Source: an uncultured Oceanospirillales bacterium (GTDB taxonomy: Bacteria > Pseudomonadota > Gammaproteobacteria > Xanthomonadales > SZUA-36). Taken from it: a stretch of 64,000 nucleotides of DNA. The notes beneath the pieces are model-generated. The model saw only the letters and a list, made by a program, of their open reading frames with translations. It made no database searches and was not told where the DNA came from. Positions within the stretch are counted from its first letter, which is position 1; each line of letters opens with the position of its first letter. A program made the translations under genes and the position numbers. Below, piece after piece: positions 1 to 7,659 of the stretch. The DNA is taken from NCBI GenBank assembly GCA_913055655.1, contig CAJXKA010000006.1:1-64000 (forward strand), read 5' to 3'.

Positions 1-128
1 ACGGTTGAGGACTTACCAGCACGCAGGTCTTCCAAACTTTTCCCGGCCAGGTGAATGTCCTCGAGATCGTCCAGGTTGTCCTCGATCAAGTTGCGCGGGG
101 AACTCGTCTTTTGGTCACCTTTGCTCAT
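1..128 (-). CDS. partial small acidic protein, third gene of the PIN/ImmA locus
   Basis: An open frame starts with ATG at 128 and runs off the left edge, giving about 42 residues. Its start overlaps the stop of the PIN gene as ATGA, so it is translationally coupled to it. The visible protein is charged and acidic; the stretch around LEDIHLAGKSLEDLRAGKS resembles the C-terminal segment of RelB/RHH-type antitoxins, but the preceding ribbon-helix-helix is missing here. It may be an antitoxin-like accessory to the PIN protein. The family cannot be settled because the 3' end lies outside the window. Confidence 0.5.
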   Translation of the reverse strand, partial: MSKGDQKTSSPRNLIEDNLDDLEDIHLAGKSLEDLRAGKSST

Positions 129-607
129 CGCAATCGCTCCAGTAATTCTTCCACCATTGGCCAGGGTAACCGGCGTCCATCGGACCGCATGCGCTTGAAA
201 CCCGCTTCCGCCCTGCGTACCGGGATTACCCGTTCACGAACCATACGCTCGACAAGCCAAAGTGTACCGTGAACAACGACCAACTCGGTCTGGGCCACGT
301 CTCGCAAATCCGCGTCCCCGGTCACCAGGGTCCAGCGATTGGACAATGCCAGCGCCAGGGCAAGCAAGTCATTCGTACCCGGCCGGGAGTACATCGCACG
401 AAGACGCATCATTTCCTCGACGCCGGCCGGTGACAGTGATTCGACTCTTAACCCCAGCGCGGGGAGTTCAGAATGATGCTCAGCCAGCTCTTCCTGGTAC
501 AACACATCCGGAGTAACGATTTCATCGTCAAGGCGAAACAGCGCCCGGGTCAGGTCGGCGACATCCAGATCGATAAAGATGTTTGCGTCACTGACCAGCG
601 TCGCCAT
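125..607 (-). CDS. PIN-domain protein, putative toxin RNase
   Basis: This 160-residue protein opens with the PIN signature SDANIFIDLD (first acidic metal ligand at residue 8). It has a central acidic patch and a late TGDADLRD segment that supplies the last aspartates of the PIN active site. PIN proteins are Mg-dependent ribonucleases, commonly toxins. The start at 607 lies 20 bases inside the end of the upstream XRE-ImmA gene, and its stop overlaps the next ATG, so three genes form one tight operon. A coupled regulator/protease plus a PIN protein suggests a toxin held in check by the HTH-protease partner. The length and motifs support the fold well; the role as a toxin is inferred from context. 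Confidence 0.8.
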   Translation of the reverse strand: MATLVSDANIFIDLDVADLTRALFRLDDEIVTPDVLYQEELAEHHSELPALGLRVESLSPAGVEEMMRLRAMYSRPGTNDLLALALALSNRWTLVTGDADLRDVAQTELVVVHGTLWLVERMVRERVIPVRRAEAGFKRMRSDGRRLPWPMVEELLERLR

Positions 608-1658
608 TTACAGACTCCATCCGACGCCGCGCCGCGAGCTCATGAACGGAGATCGACAACAACTCCGCCGCCTTGGACTCGCCAATAAAACCTTCGCCGA
701 GCGCCCGATAGACGGTTTGCTCGAAAAGCCGCGGCGTTTCCGAAGGAAACGGTTCACCAGGCTCCTTCTGCTTCCAGCCCTTCTTGGCAAAAAGGCTCCA
801 GAATGCCCGTTGTGTCGCCTTGGAAATCACGCCCGTGTCGAGCGCACGATAGCTCCACCCCGCCATGCTCAGGCCAAACTCATGCTTGAGAATGTAGAGT
901 TCACGCGCTTCCAGCGACCGCCGCCGCTCACCCAGCGCTTCCTTGACCTTTTCAGCCGGAACCAGGAAAGCACCGGCAAACCGGTTCGCTGCAGCTTCCT
1001 TGTCGATGCCGTCCGTCAGTCGCTCGTCCAGCACCAAATGACCCAGTTCATGGGCAACGGTGAACCGCTGCCGGTCGCCCGACCAGTTACCTCCAACCAC
1101 GATGACGTGATGATCACCCGCCATCGCGCTCATGCCCTCGAACCGCTCATCGTCGTACCGGGTTGTAAATACTTTCAGCCCACGAGCTTCGAGCGTGTCG
1201 ATCAGGTCGGGAATCGGATTAAGACCAAGATCCCAGTGTTCACGGACGCGGTTTGCGACCGCCTCGATGTCATCAAGCTGCTCGATCACTGCAGGCAGGG
1301 TACGAGGCAACGTGAATTCGACCGACCACGGGGCAGGAATCACCTCGTACAGCGCCAGCCAGCGCTCAAGCTGATCCCGCACATCGGCCAGCACCTTCTC
1401 CTCCGCCGACTTGGGCAGCTTCCAGACATGCCGGTTGCGATGTTCGACACGCTCCAGTTCCACCGACGCCGTGCGAAAAAAGTACTCCACACGAACACCC
1501 AGGGCGCCGGCGAGCGCCAGCAACACGCCCGACGACGGCGTCGACACGCCCCGCTCATACTTGGAAATCATCATCGCCGACACGTCGACCTGCTCCGCCA
1601 ATGCACGCAGCGACAGGCCAGCCGATTTACGGGCTTGTTGAAGTCGTTCCGCTAACAT
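588..1658 (-). CDS. XRE-family HTH fused to ImmA/IrrE-type Zn metallopeptidase
   Basis: A 356-residue protein with an N-terminal Cro/C1-type HTH (about residues 5-62). It is followed by an ImmA/IrrE (COG2856) peptidase domain whose zinc motif HELGH sits at residues 203-207. The C-terminal 60 residues look like a second small helical region typical of these fusions. ImmA-like proteases cleave repressors or antitoxins, so this fusion could autoregulate the promoter and process a partner. It is the first gene of an operon with the PIN protein. The inverted repeat just upstream of its start is a plausible operator for its own HTH. Start is ATG at 1658. Confidence 0.88.
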   Translation of the reverse strand: MLAERLQQARKSAGLSLRALAEQVDVSAMMISKYERGVSTPSSGVLLALAGALGVRVEYFFRTASVELERVEHRNRHVWKLPKSAEEKVLADVRDQLERWLALYEVIPAPWSVEFTLPRTLPAVIEQLDDIEAVANRVREHWDLGLNPIPDLIDTLEARGLKVFTTRYDDERFEGMSAMAGDHHVIVVGGNWSGDRQRFTVAHELGHLVLDERLTDGIDKEAAANRFAGAFLVPAEKVKEALGERRRSLEARELYILKHEFGLSMAGWSYRALDTGVISKATQRAFWSLFAKKGWKQKEPGEPFPSETPRLFEQTVYRALGEGFIGESKAAELLSISVHELAARRRMESVNGDAGQ

Positions 1659-1673
1659 ACGACACCTACACAG

Positions 1674-1711
1674 GTTTACATTAATTGCATATATTAAACA
1701 TTTATGTAAAC
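1674..1711. promoter_or_regulatory. inverted repeat between divergent genes, candidate XRE operator
   Basis: GTTTACAT at 1674-1681 and ATGTAAAC at 1704-1711 form an exact 8-base inverted repeat with 22 bases between the arms. It lies in a locally AT-rich gap between the XRE-ImmA gene (minus) and the DUF2188 gene (plus). Position and symmetry suit binding by the XRE regulator. This is inference; no promoter was proven. Confidence 0.5.
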
Positions 1712-1762
1712 TATAGCGGTCATCAAAAGCCGATTCAACTTTATTTGACTTGGAGAAATACT

Positions 1763-1996
1763 ATGAGCAACGGACCAAAGACCCATCATGTCGTACCAAA
1801 CCCAAAAGGAGGCTGGGATGTAAAGCGCGGTGGCGCAAACCGGGCAAGCAGTCATCACAACACCAAAAATGATGCCGTTGGGCGAGGTCGCGAGATCAGT
1901 CGCAATCAGAAAACCGAACTGCGCATTCACAACAAGGATGGCCGAATTAGCCGTAGCGACAGTCATGGTCGTGACCCCTTCCCGTCGAAAGGGTGA
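1763..1996 (+). CDS. DUF2188-family small protein
   Basis: A 77-residue basic, polar protein with the full DUF2188 signature: HHVVPNPKGGWDVKRGGA near the N-terminus, RASSHHNTK, and a C-terminal IHNKDGRI...DSHGRDPFPSKG. Family members are small proteins of unknown role, often found near toxins, phage genes or mobile elements. ATG at 1763 is chosen over the longer frame because GGAG lies 8 bases upstream and the family motif begins right after it. It is divergent from the XRE-ImmA operon and followed 32 bases later by the HEPN-like gene. Confidence 0.85.
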   Translation: MSNGPKTHHVVPNPKGGWDVKRGGANRASSHHNTKNDAVGRGREISRNQKTELRIHNKDGRISRSDSHGRDPFPSKG

Positions 1997-2028
1997 CCAG
2001 GACGCTCAGCGACATATAGGATTAGACC

Positions 2029-2658
2029 TTGAAAGGTATTTCCGTTACAGACCCCAACGGGGCTAAAAGATTCATGCGTGATGATGAAGCACTCGCATCG
2101 CCCAACTTCATGATTCACAACTTCAATATGGCGTTGGCAGAAGCAATCAATCGCGCACAAATGGCGGACGGAACTCAGATGAAAAGAGAAATCATGCTGT
2201 CCGTTCTATTGGCCAACACGGTAATTGAGACGTTTCTAAATGCGTACTTCAGGGTCGTTGTGAGCGAGGCGTCCCATCAACATCATGAAAGCACGTTCCT
2301 CGCTCAAACGGCCAAACCCTTTCCTCTTGCTCGAAAAATTCATGACTGGCCAAAGAAATACCTCGGAACAGCAATCGATGAGAATTCCCCGGCACTAAAA
2401 CAGGTTGAGAAACTAAGAAACCTGCGAAACGAACTCGGTCACTTCACCAGCAGCCATGAATCCTTGAACGTGGGTGGAGTAATCCGAATCAATGGCTTGT
2501 CCAATATCACCATCTTCGATCAGTTAACCCTCGATTACGCTAACGGATTGCCAAATACTGTTTTGCACTTTGCATACGAGATCTTTCGCCTAAGGGGCCT
2601 CGCTGAGCCTGAACTGCCCCAGTGCGCGCGTATATGGCTTGGCATTTCCGCAAACTGA
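2029..2658 (+). CDS. HEPN-motif protein of unknown function
   Basis: A 209-residue, largely helical soluble protein. The only recognisable signature is R133-N-E-L-G-H138, the R-X4-H motif of HEPN ribonucleases, in a helix context (LRNLRNELGHF). HEPN proteins are RNases common in toxin-antitoxin and defence loci; MAE_28990 and Swt1-type HEPN proteins have a similar size and layout. The frame begins with TTG at 2029 preceded by TAGG; an internal ATG at 2074 is an alternative. Composition is AT-richer than neighbours such as the S41 peptidase gene, consistent with transfer. Activity is not shown by the motif alone. Confidence 0.55.
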   Translation: MKGISVTDPNGAKRFMRDDEALASPNFMIHNFNMALAEAINRAQMADGTQMKREIMLSVLLANTVIETFLNAYFRVVVSEASHQHHESTFLAQTAKPFPLARKIHDWPKKYLGTAIDENSPALKQVEKLRNLRNELGHFTSSHESLNVGGVIRINGLSNITIFDQLTLDYANGLPNTVLHFAYEIFRLRGLAEPELPQCARIWLGISAN

Positions 2659-2676
2659 CAATGCGGACTTGCTGAT

Positions 2677-2734
2677 TCGTAAATCATTTGGCAGCGCTCA
2701 ATCCCGACTTCAGTCTCTCGTAAATGATTCGGCA
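2677..2734. repeat. imperfect 17-base direct repeat
   Basis: TCGTAAATCATTTGGCA (2677-2693) and TCGTAAATGATTCGGCA (2718-2734) match at 15 of 17 positions and start 41 bases apart, about four DNA turns. It could be a paired protein-binding site. No function is established. Confidence 0.45.
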
Positions 2735-2753
2735 ACCCAGCGCCGAACACATG

Positions 2754-2806
2754 ATAGAGGCAACACCACCCCAGAAATGGGGTAAATTGCTCAACATTGC
2801 CTCTAT
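2754..2806 (+). other. nested stem-loop in the S41 peptidase upstream region
   Basis: The outer arms ATAGAGGCAA (2754-2763) and TTGCCTCTAT (2797-2806) pair perfectly over 10 bases. Inside lies a second perfect hairpin, ACCCCA-GAAA-TGGGGT (2768-2783), with a GNRA-type tetraloop. There is no T-run after it, so it is not a standard terminator. It ends 216 bases before the S41 peptidase start. It may be an RNA leader element or a DNA palindrome. Confidence 0.4.
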
Positions 2807-2950
2807 TGGCTCAAACCCTACCCCCACCGCCGCAACCAAAGAAACGGGCTACGGACCTGAGCCCAAATGCCGCGCATTCGATCGCATATAGTCAAACTGC
2901 CACAACCCCTGCAAACATTCCGCCCCGGTCGCAGCCATACAAATCTGTCA

Positions 2951-2976
2951 CAAAACCCGTAAGCTGTTGTCAACGG
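2951..2976 (+). promoter_or_regulatory. leader motif shared with the DUF2075 loci
   Basis: CAAAACCCGTAAGCTGTTGTCA closely matches the segment just before the intact DUF2075 gene (14995-15018) and before its broken copy (4951-4974). All three share CAAAA, CCGT(A/G)AGCTGT and a following purine run leading to a ribosome-binding site. The role is unknown; it could be a promoter element or leader RNA. Confidence 0.4.
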
Positions 2977-3022
2977 AGGAGATCACCTAACTTTCCCAAA
3001 ACTTGTAAGTGAGGGAGCCAAA

Positions 3023-4561
3023 ATGTTTGGAACAACGTCCCGGAATGCACAACCTTGGATAGCCCTTTGCGGCATCGTTATAGCGCTCGCGCCGATGCCG
3101 GTTGGCGCTCAATCGGAGAGTGACTCGGAAACCCCAACGGCCGTTGTCAATGCGGGGTTTGAGCAGTGGGACGACGAGACATCATTTCCCACCGGCTGGA
3201 GCATAGCGGGCTCAGGGCATAAACTTGCCGCCGACCCCGACCATTTTCTGTCTGGCCAGTTCAGTCTGTCTGTCTCTGGCGACCAAGCCAAATCTGGCAC
3301 GATGGTGACGCAAAGCATTGCCGCCGAAGGTGTCCACGGCGCGCCAACACGACTACAGGGATTCATCCGCACTCGCGGCATCGAGGGCACCGCCAGCCTG
3401 CTGGTGACGGTCAAAGGCCCCGACGGCAGCCTTTTCCAGGACGACATGCGTAACCGGCCGGTTCGCGGCGACACAGACTGGCATCATGTCAACCTCGATA
3501 TACCCACATTGCCGGACGCCGAGTCAGTCACCGTCGGTGCCATCGTTATCGGTCCGGGTGAAGCCTGGTTCGATGCCCTTTCCTTCGCTGAAAGACAAAC
3601 CGGTGCCAAGTTGTCAGACGTGGCGAGAACCAACGTCGAAGATACACTGGACCAGATGGAACAGCGGTACGTCGACAGCGACGACATCGATTGGCCGACC
3701 CTCCGGCAGCAGGTCATGGATGCTGCGGCTGGCTCGCAGACGGTGGAAGACACCTACCCTGCCCTGACTTACGCCGTGTCTTTGCTGGGTGATTCGCACG
3801 CCTCGTTCGCACAACCGAAAACTACAGGCCACCTCAGTGAAGTCAACGGCGATGACCAGGCCCACATCGAATTTGCGATGCCGTCGGCGGGTGTCGTCCA
3901 GCTGGCAGTGCCACCGGTGCATTACGGTCCGGAATCTGTACCGGGAAAATCATTCATCAACCAATCCAACGAGTCGATACAAAGCCACACCGGCCAAGGT
4001 GCCTGTGGCTGGATCGTCGACCTCCGCAGCACCACCGGCGGAAATATGTGGACCATGCTTGGCGCGCTGGCGCCGCTGCTGCGCGCACCCACGCTGGGCA
4101 GCTTCGTCGACGCCAGCGGCAATACCGCAACCTGGCAATTCGCACCGGACGCCATCTCGGTTCAAACCCCCGACTCGGCCAACACACGCGTCGCCATCGA
4201 CGCCCCTTTCACCATCAACGAAACTGCCCGAATCGCCGTCCTATATTCAGGCGACACTTCAAGCTCGGGTGAAGCGACGGCGATCGCTTTTCAGGGCGCG
4301 CCAAATACTCGAACATTCGGAACGCCCACCGGCGGATACACAACGGCGAATACACCGATCCCCGTTGGAAGCGGCGCCGCCTTGGTCCTTCCGACCTCAA
4401 GGATGGCCGATCGCAATGGAAGGGAGATTGAAGGCTCGTTGAAACCTGACGTACTGATTGACGACGACGCAGGTAGTGCAATTCAACAGGACATCTTGTC
4501 GCAGGCAACCAACTGGGTACTCGAGTCCTCCACTTGTTCCGCCGTTGAAACGAAAAGCTAA
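3023..4561 (+). CDS. secreted S41-family peptidase with N-terminal carbohydrate-binding-like domain
   Basis: A 512-residue protein with a signal peptide (cleavage near VGAQ, about residue 29). It has a beta-sandwich N-terminal domain (about 37-190, starting VVNAGFEQWD, similar to CBM4/9-type sandwiches) and a C-terminal S41 peptidase domain (about 200-495). Visible S41 motifs are GWIVDLRSTTGGN, the usual oxyanion/strand region, and YSGDTSSSGE around residues 409-417, where the nucleophilic serine lies. No PDZ domain is evident, unlike typical tail-specific proteases, so this is the shorter TSPc type, probably periplasmic or exported. GAGGGA lies 5-6 bases before ATG 3023. Confidence 0.85.
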   Translation: MFGTTSRNAQPWIALCGIVIALAPMPVGAQSESDSETPTAVVNAGFEQWDDETSFPTGWSIAGSGHKLAADPDHFLSGQFSLSVSGDQAKSGTMVTQSIAAEGVHGAPTRLQGFIRTRGIEGTASLLVTVKGPDGSLFQDDMRNRPVRGDTDWHHVNLDIPTLPDAESVTVGAIVIGPGEAWFDALSFAERQTGAKLSDVARTNVEDTLDQMEQRYVDSDDIDWPTLRQQVMDAAAGSQTVEDTYPALTYAVSLLGDSHASFAQPKTTGHLSEVNGDDQAHIEFAMPSAGVVQLAVPPVHYGPESVPGKSFINQSNESIQSHTGQGACGWIVDLRSTTGGNMWTMLGALAPLLRAPTLGSFVDASGNTATWQFAPDAISVQTPDSANTRVAIDAPFTINETARIAVLYSGDTSSSGEATAIAFQGAPNTRTFGTPTGGYTTANTPIPVGSGAALVLPTSRMADRNGREIEGSLKPDVLIDDDAGSAIQQDILSQATNWVLESSTCSAVETKS

Positions 4562-4574
4562 TCAATTAAAGCAG

Positions 4575-4925
4575 ATGGACACCTATCGCCTGCAATCCGA
4601 ACTGCAAACCTTCGCCACCGAGCGCGACTGGCAGCAATTCCACTCCCCCAAGAACCTGGCCATGGCACTGAACGTCGAAGTCGCCGAGTTATTGGAGCAC
4701 TTCCAGTGGCTGACCCAGGAGCAATCAGCCAACCTGGACGACAACACCCGCCAGGCCGTCGCCACCGAGATCGCCGATGTGCAGATCTACCTGCTGCGGC
4801 TGGCCGACAATCTGGGCATCGTTATCGAGCAGGCGGTCACGGAGAAGATGGAAGAGAACCGGGCCAAGTATCCCGCGGACAAGGTGCGGGGCAGCGCGGC
4901 GAAGTACACGGAATACCAGAACTAG
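4575..4925 (+). CDS. MazG-like nucleotide pyrophosphohydrolase (RS21-C6/dCTPase type)
   Basis: A 116-residue all-helical protein with the MazG-like signature: residues near NVEVAELLEHFQW (the first metal-binding E-x-x-E cluster) followed by EIADVQIYLLRLAD (E-x-x-D). The length matches the single-domain MazG-like/dCTPase family, which hydrolyses non-canonical or excess dNTPs to monophosphates. It starts 14 bases after the S41 gene stop. The ATG at 4575 begins the family domain directly; the upstream extension overlaps the S41 gene and is not credible. Confidence 0.88.
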   Translation: MDTYRLQSELQTFATERDWQQFHSPKNLAMALNVEVAELLEHFQWLTQEQSANLDDNTRQAVATEIADVQIYLLRLADNLGIVIEQAVTEKMEENRAKYPADKVRGSAAKYTEYQN

Positions 4926-4942
4926 GCCCGCACACTCATACC

Positions 4943-4983
4943 AATCCCCCCAAAAATCCGTGAGCTGTAACTAGAGGGGGATT
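4943..4983 (+). promoter_or_regulatory. C-run/G-run hairpin leader before the broken DUF2075 copy
   Basis: AATC(6) at 4943-4951 and G(5)ATT at 4976-4983 can pair across a 24-base loop that contains CCGTGAGCTGTAA. The same structure precedes the intact gene at 14985-15029, but with eight C and eight G. The G arm also holds the ribosome-binding site, so folding would hide it. Confidence 0.5.
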
Positions 4984-4986
4984 TCC

Positions 4987-5269
4987 ATGATCATCTACAA
5001 CGCCACCCGCGCCCAGTTCACCAGGGACGTGTTCGCCAACGTCATCTAGGAACGGATCCTGGCCGAACTCCGCCAGCGCGCCGGCCACGGCGTGACCCGC
5101 GCCGAGGTGGAGTCGTGGAAGAACTCGCTGGTCTACATGAACAACGCCCTGCTCGGCGCCGGCACCCCCGATGATGCGGGCGTCGCCATCGAATACCGCA
5201 TCCCGCTGACCGCCAAGCGCGTGGATTTCATCCTCTCCGGCCTGGACCTACGCCAGCCTGGTCCAGGAC
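4987..5269 (+). pseudogene. broken, truncated copy of the DUF2075 helicase gene
   Basis: The first 252 bases align without gaps to the start of the intact DUF2075 gene at 15032. Codon 21, GAG (Glu) in the intact copy, is TAG here (5047-5049). At 5239-5247 the sequence jumps: GGCCTGGAC occurs twice in the intact gene (15284-15292 and 15424-15432), and the 140 bases from one copy to the next are missing, which also shifts the frame. Homology stops after GTCCAGGAC (5269), 10 bases before the stop of the opposite-strand FIMAH gene. The upstream leader is duplicated too, from about 4936. It is a dead 5' remnant of a duplication. Confidence 0.92.
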
Positions 5270-5279
5270 GGCCCCTGGT

Positions 5280-6122
5280 TTAAAGCGACTCGATGACGGC
5301 CTGCGCCCTGGCGACGAGATCGTCAGCTTGTGTATCTGTAAGTCGCTTACCGCGCTGGGCTTCAATTCGATTGATGAAGGCATTCATCATATTTGAGGCC
5401 GCTCCGCTATTGCCTCGTTGCTTCTCCAGCTTCGCCGAAACTGCATCTAGAATCGCGGCGTCGATTCCCAATACGGCTACTTCATCCTGAAGGTCCAGGA
5501 TTTGTTCTTCCGGTGTGGCTTCAGAACCGTCCAGGCTTAGCTCTATGGAATGGATATACCCGTGGTTTCCTGAATGAATGTCATAAGCCTCGCCAGTATT
5601 CGTCGTAAGACATTCTGTCGTGTAATTACAATTCCAAAGAAAGTAACCAAACTCCAAAGCGCCAACTGAAAGGTCCTGAACCAAAATATCTAAACCAACT
5701 GGGTTTTCGATCCCGCCATCGACTAAAACGGCGTACGAGTAGCCAGAGTCGAACAAGTCCCTCGTAACAATGGACGAAACATCCTCCCAAACACCATCAC
5801 CAATCGTGGCAGTTAGGCTGACAACCGCCGACAGGGGAACCAGCGTCGCACCCTCCACACTAATCGCTCCGTCGCTCCTCACTTGCGTACCCGCAGGCAG
5901 ATCAACGATTCCTGGATCACTGTCTTCAAATACCAGGGAAAAATTCGCGGGTAGCGAGTCAAGCGTTGAACCAAAAGCATCCGTAACGTACACGCTCTTT
6001 TCGAAAATGGCGTTGACAGTAATGGTCTGTTCAGCGGCAACCGCCGTGTGAACATTCGAAAAAAGCACTGAACCCACTAGTGCTCCAACTACGGTTTGAA
6101 ACCTTTGTCGTTTGACAATCAT
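5280..6122 (-). CDS. secreted protein with C-terminal FIMAH-like domain
   Basis: A 280-residue exported protein with a signal peptide ending near VAAEQ (about residue 30). The central part is beta-rich and unrecognised, with one cysteine pair (WNCNYTTECL). The last 55 residues, from LDAVSAKLEKQRGNSGAA to LTDTQADDLVARAQAVIESL, match the FIMAH pattern seen at the C-termini of many secreted bacterial proteins. ATG 6122 is preceded by GGGAG. The gene ends 10 bases from the broken DUF2075 copy with no visible terminator, suggesting a rearrangement joined them. Confidence 0.75.
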   Translation of the reverse strand: MIVKRQRFQTVVGALVGSVLFSNVHTAVAAEQTITVNAIFEKSVYVTDAFGSTLDSLPANFSLVFEDSDPGIVDLPAGTQVRSDGAISVEGATLVPLSAVVSLTATIGDGVWEDVSSIVTRDLFDSGYSYAVLVDGGIENPVGLDILVQDLSVGALEFGYFLWNCNYTTECLTTNTGEAYDIHSGNHGYIHSIELSLDGSEATPEEQILDLQDEVAVLGIDAAILDAVSAKLEKQRGNSGAASNMMNAFINRIEAQRGKRLTDTQADDLVARAQAVIESL

Positions 6123-6969
6123 TGAGAATCTCCCTGTTCGGAATCACCGGCAAAGAAAGCAATTCATTACCAAAAACATCCTCCTCGCCTTGTTTCATAA
6201 GAACAGGCTTGGAGATTTCAAAATCTCGTCCGGTGTCGGACTCACAATTTGTGAGGGTGGAACTGGATTTCTCTCACTTGGCGTGCAAGTTCAGTACGCG
6301 GGGACGGTTTGAGGATGCGAAGTTTGGCGAAGCGGCGTTGCCAAAACGTGGCGCCGGTATCCGGTGTTGGCCAAAAAATTTCGGCGCGAAACACACCCGC
6401 ATCGAGGTTGATCTGCAAGACGTTGGCGATTGGCACGCTGGTCGTGCCCAATTGCCGGCGCCACTCACCGTTTTCAGCGTTGGTATACCAGTAGAGAGTT
6501 GTGCTCGTGAACGCCAGCACGACCCTGCCCGCGACTGCGTAACGTGACCTAGGCCGTAACAGCCCGGCAAATGCTCGAAATTGATATGGTGCCTTGCTGC
6601 CCCAGCTTTCAAACTCAGTAGATTGTCGTGTGGACGTCCGAAATACAGCCACACCTGTCACACCTACATGAGAGATTAGTTCGAAAACGCTCACTCCTGA
6701 CAACAAAGCCACTCAATTCCTGGGTGGCGTGCGATAGTCAGGAGGTGAACCATGCTTGGGCAGGCGATTCTTCACTGGATGCTCGTTTGCAACCTTTCAG
6801 GCTGTTATCCCGCCACGCTCGAAAGCGCGGGAGCACGACGGCAGCCGAAATGTAAGCCACACCACTACCTGCGCTGCGAACGCAACCCGACACCGCCGAG
6901 GAAAGTGATCTTTCCGGAGTTACCGATCCCCAGGTCAGATGACCCGAGATAGGTGATAGCGTGAATGAA
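6123..6969. other. 847-base gap with no supported gene
   Basis: The best frame is on the minus strand at 6242-6712 (156 codons, ATG start). Its product has a plausible central segment (GRVVLAFTSTTLYWYTN, GVFRAEIFWPTPDTGATFWQ) but no recognised family, and overlapping frames of similar length exist. It could be a decayed gene. Apart from the RBS region of the FIMAH gene nothing else is recognisable. The gap separates the FIMAH gene from the anti-sigma gene, both on the minus strand. Confidence 0.4.
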
Positions 6970-7659
6970 CTACTGGTCGCGAACTTCAATGAGCCGCGCG
7001 TCGTGGCCTTCCAGCCCGGGGTGCGTCATATGCAGTTCGTTCAACCCAACCGGCAGCTGGTCGCTTCGCAATGCGATGGTCACCCGACCGTGGCGATCAG
7101 CTGTCACTTTGCTGGAAAACACCTCAGAACCGTCTTCTGAACGCAAACTCAAAACCAGGTCTTGCAGCGAACGAAAGCGCGGCGCGACTTCGATATCGAA
7201 CACCACCAGGCCGGATTCAGGCTTAACCAGGATGACGTCTGGCGTTCGCCCACCCGCCGAGCGCATAATATCCACCGGCACCGAAAGCACGCCGGTGACA
7301 GGAGCCTCCAGGGCTGCTACCTGTCGACGCAACTCGTCCGTTCGGACCGATTCACGCCAGAGTAGTGTGACGCTCACCACCGCCAACACGACGCTGGCTG
7401 CCATTGCATAAGGCGCCCATCGACCGGTCGGCGCGAAACCGTCCTTCCGATTATCCGGCATTGCACCGGCACCGGTTGCAGCCTCATCCTGGGCATCCAC
7501 ACCTTGCAGCGTTGACCTGACGGCAAGCGCCACTTCAAGTTCATCCTGCAACGACGGGTCGTCCATCAACTGCTCTTCAAACGCGGTCTGTTCAGCTTCG
7601 CTAAGCCGCCCGCGGATGTAGTCGTCCACCCAGTCGCTGTTAAGTCGTTCATCAGCCAT
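6970..7659 (-). CDS. anti-sigma factor, single-pass membrane protein
   Basis: A 229-residue protein with an acidic N-terminal anti-sigma-like domain (about 1-55, starting DWVDDYIRGRLSEAEQTAFE), a single membrane segment at about 82-101, and a periplasmic beta-rich C-terminal domain (about 130-229). It lacks the zinc-binding H-x3-C-x2-C motif of ZAS domains, so sigma binding would be zinc-independent. It overlaps the sigma gene by 8 bases and has its own GGAGGG ribosome-binding site inside that gene. It would hold the ECF sigma factor at the inner membrane and respond to a periplasmic signal. Confidence 0.82.
   Translation of the reverse strand: MADERLNSDWVDDYIRGRLSEAEQTAFEEQLMDDPSLQDELEVALAVRSTLQGVDAQDEAATGAGAMPDNRKDGFAPTGRWAPYAMAASVVLAVVSVTLLWRESVRTDELRRQVAALEAPVTGVLSVPVDIMRSAGGRTPDVILVKPESGLVVFDIEVAPRFRSLQDLVLSLRSEDGSEVFSSKVTADRHGRVTIALRSDQLPVGLNELHMTHPGLEGHDARLIEVRDQ

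Larger units (their letters stand above)
2659..3022. other. 364-base gap without a gene, with repeats and a structured segment
   Basis: No credible coding frame. The gap holds a 17-base direct repeat pair (2677-2734), a nested hairpin (2754-2806), a motif shared with the DUF2075 leaders (2951-2976), and the GAGGGA ribosome-binding site of the S41 peptidase gene near 3012-3017. The remainder shows nothing recognisable. Confidence 0.6.

Noticed and set aside
4458..4574. N-terminal extension of the MazG-like protein
   Set aside because: It overlaps the end of the S41 peptidase gene and carries no family sequence; ATG 4575 begins the domain.
6242..6712. Minus-strand 156-codon frame as a gene
   Set aside because: No recognised family, overlapping alternative frame of similar length; kept only as part of the gap description.
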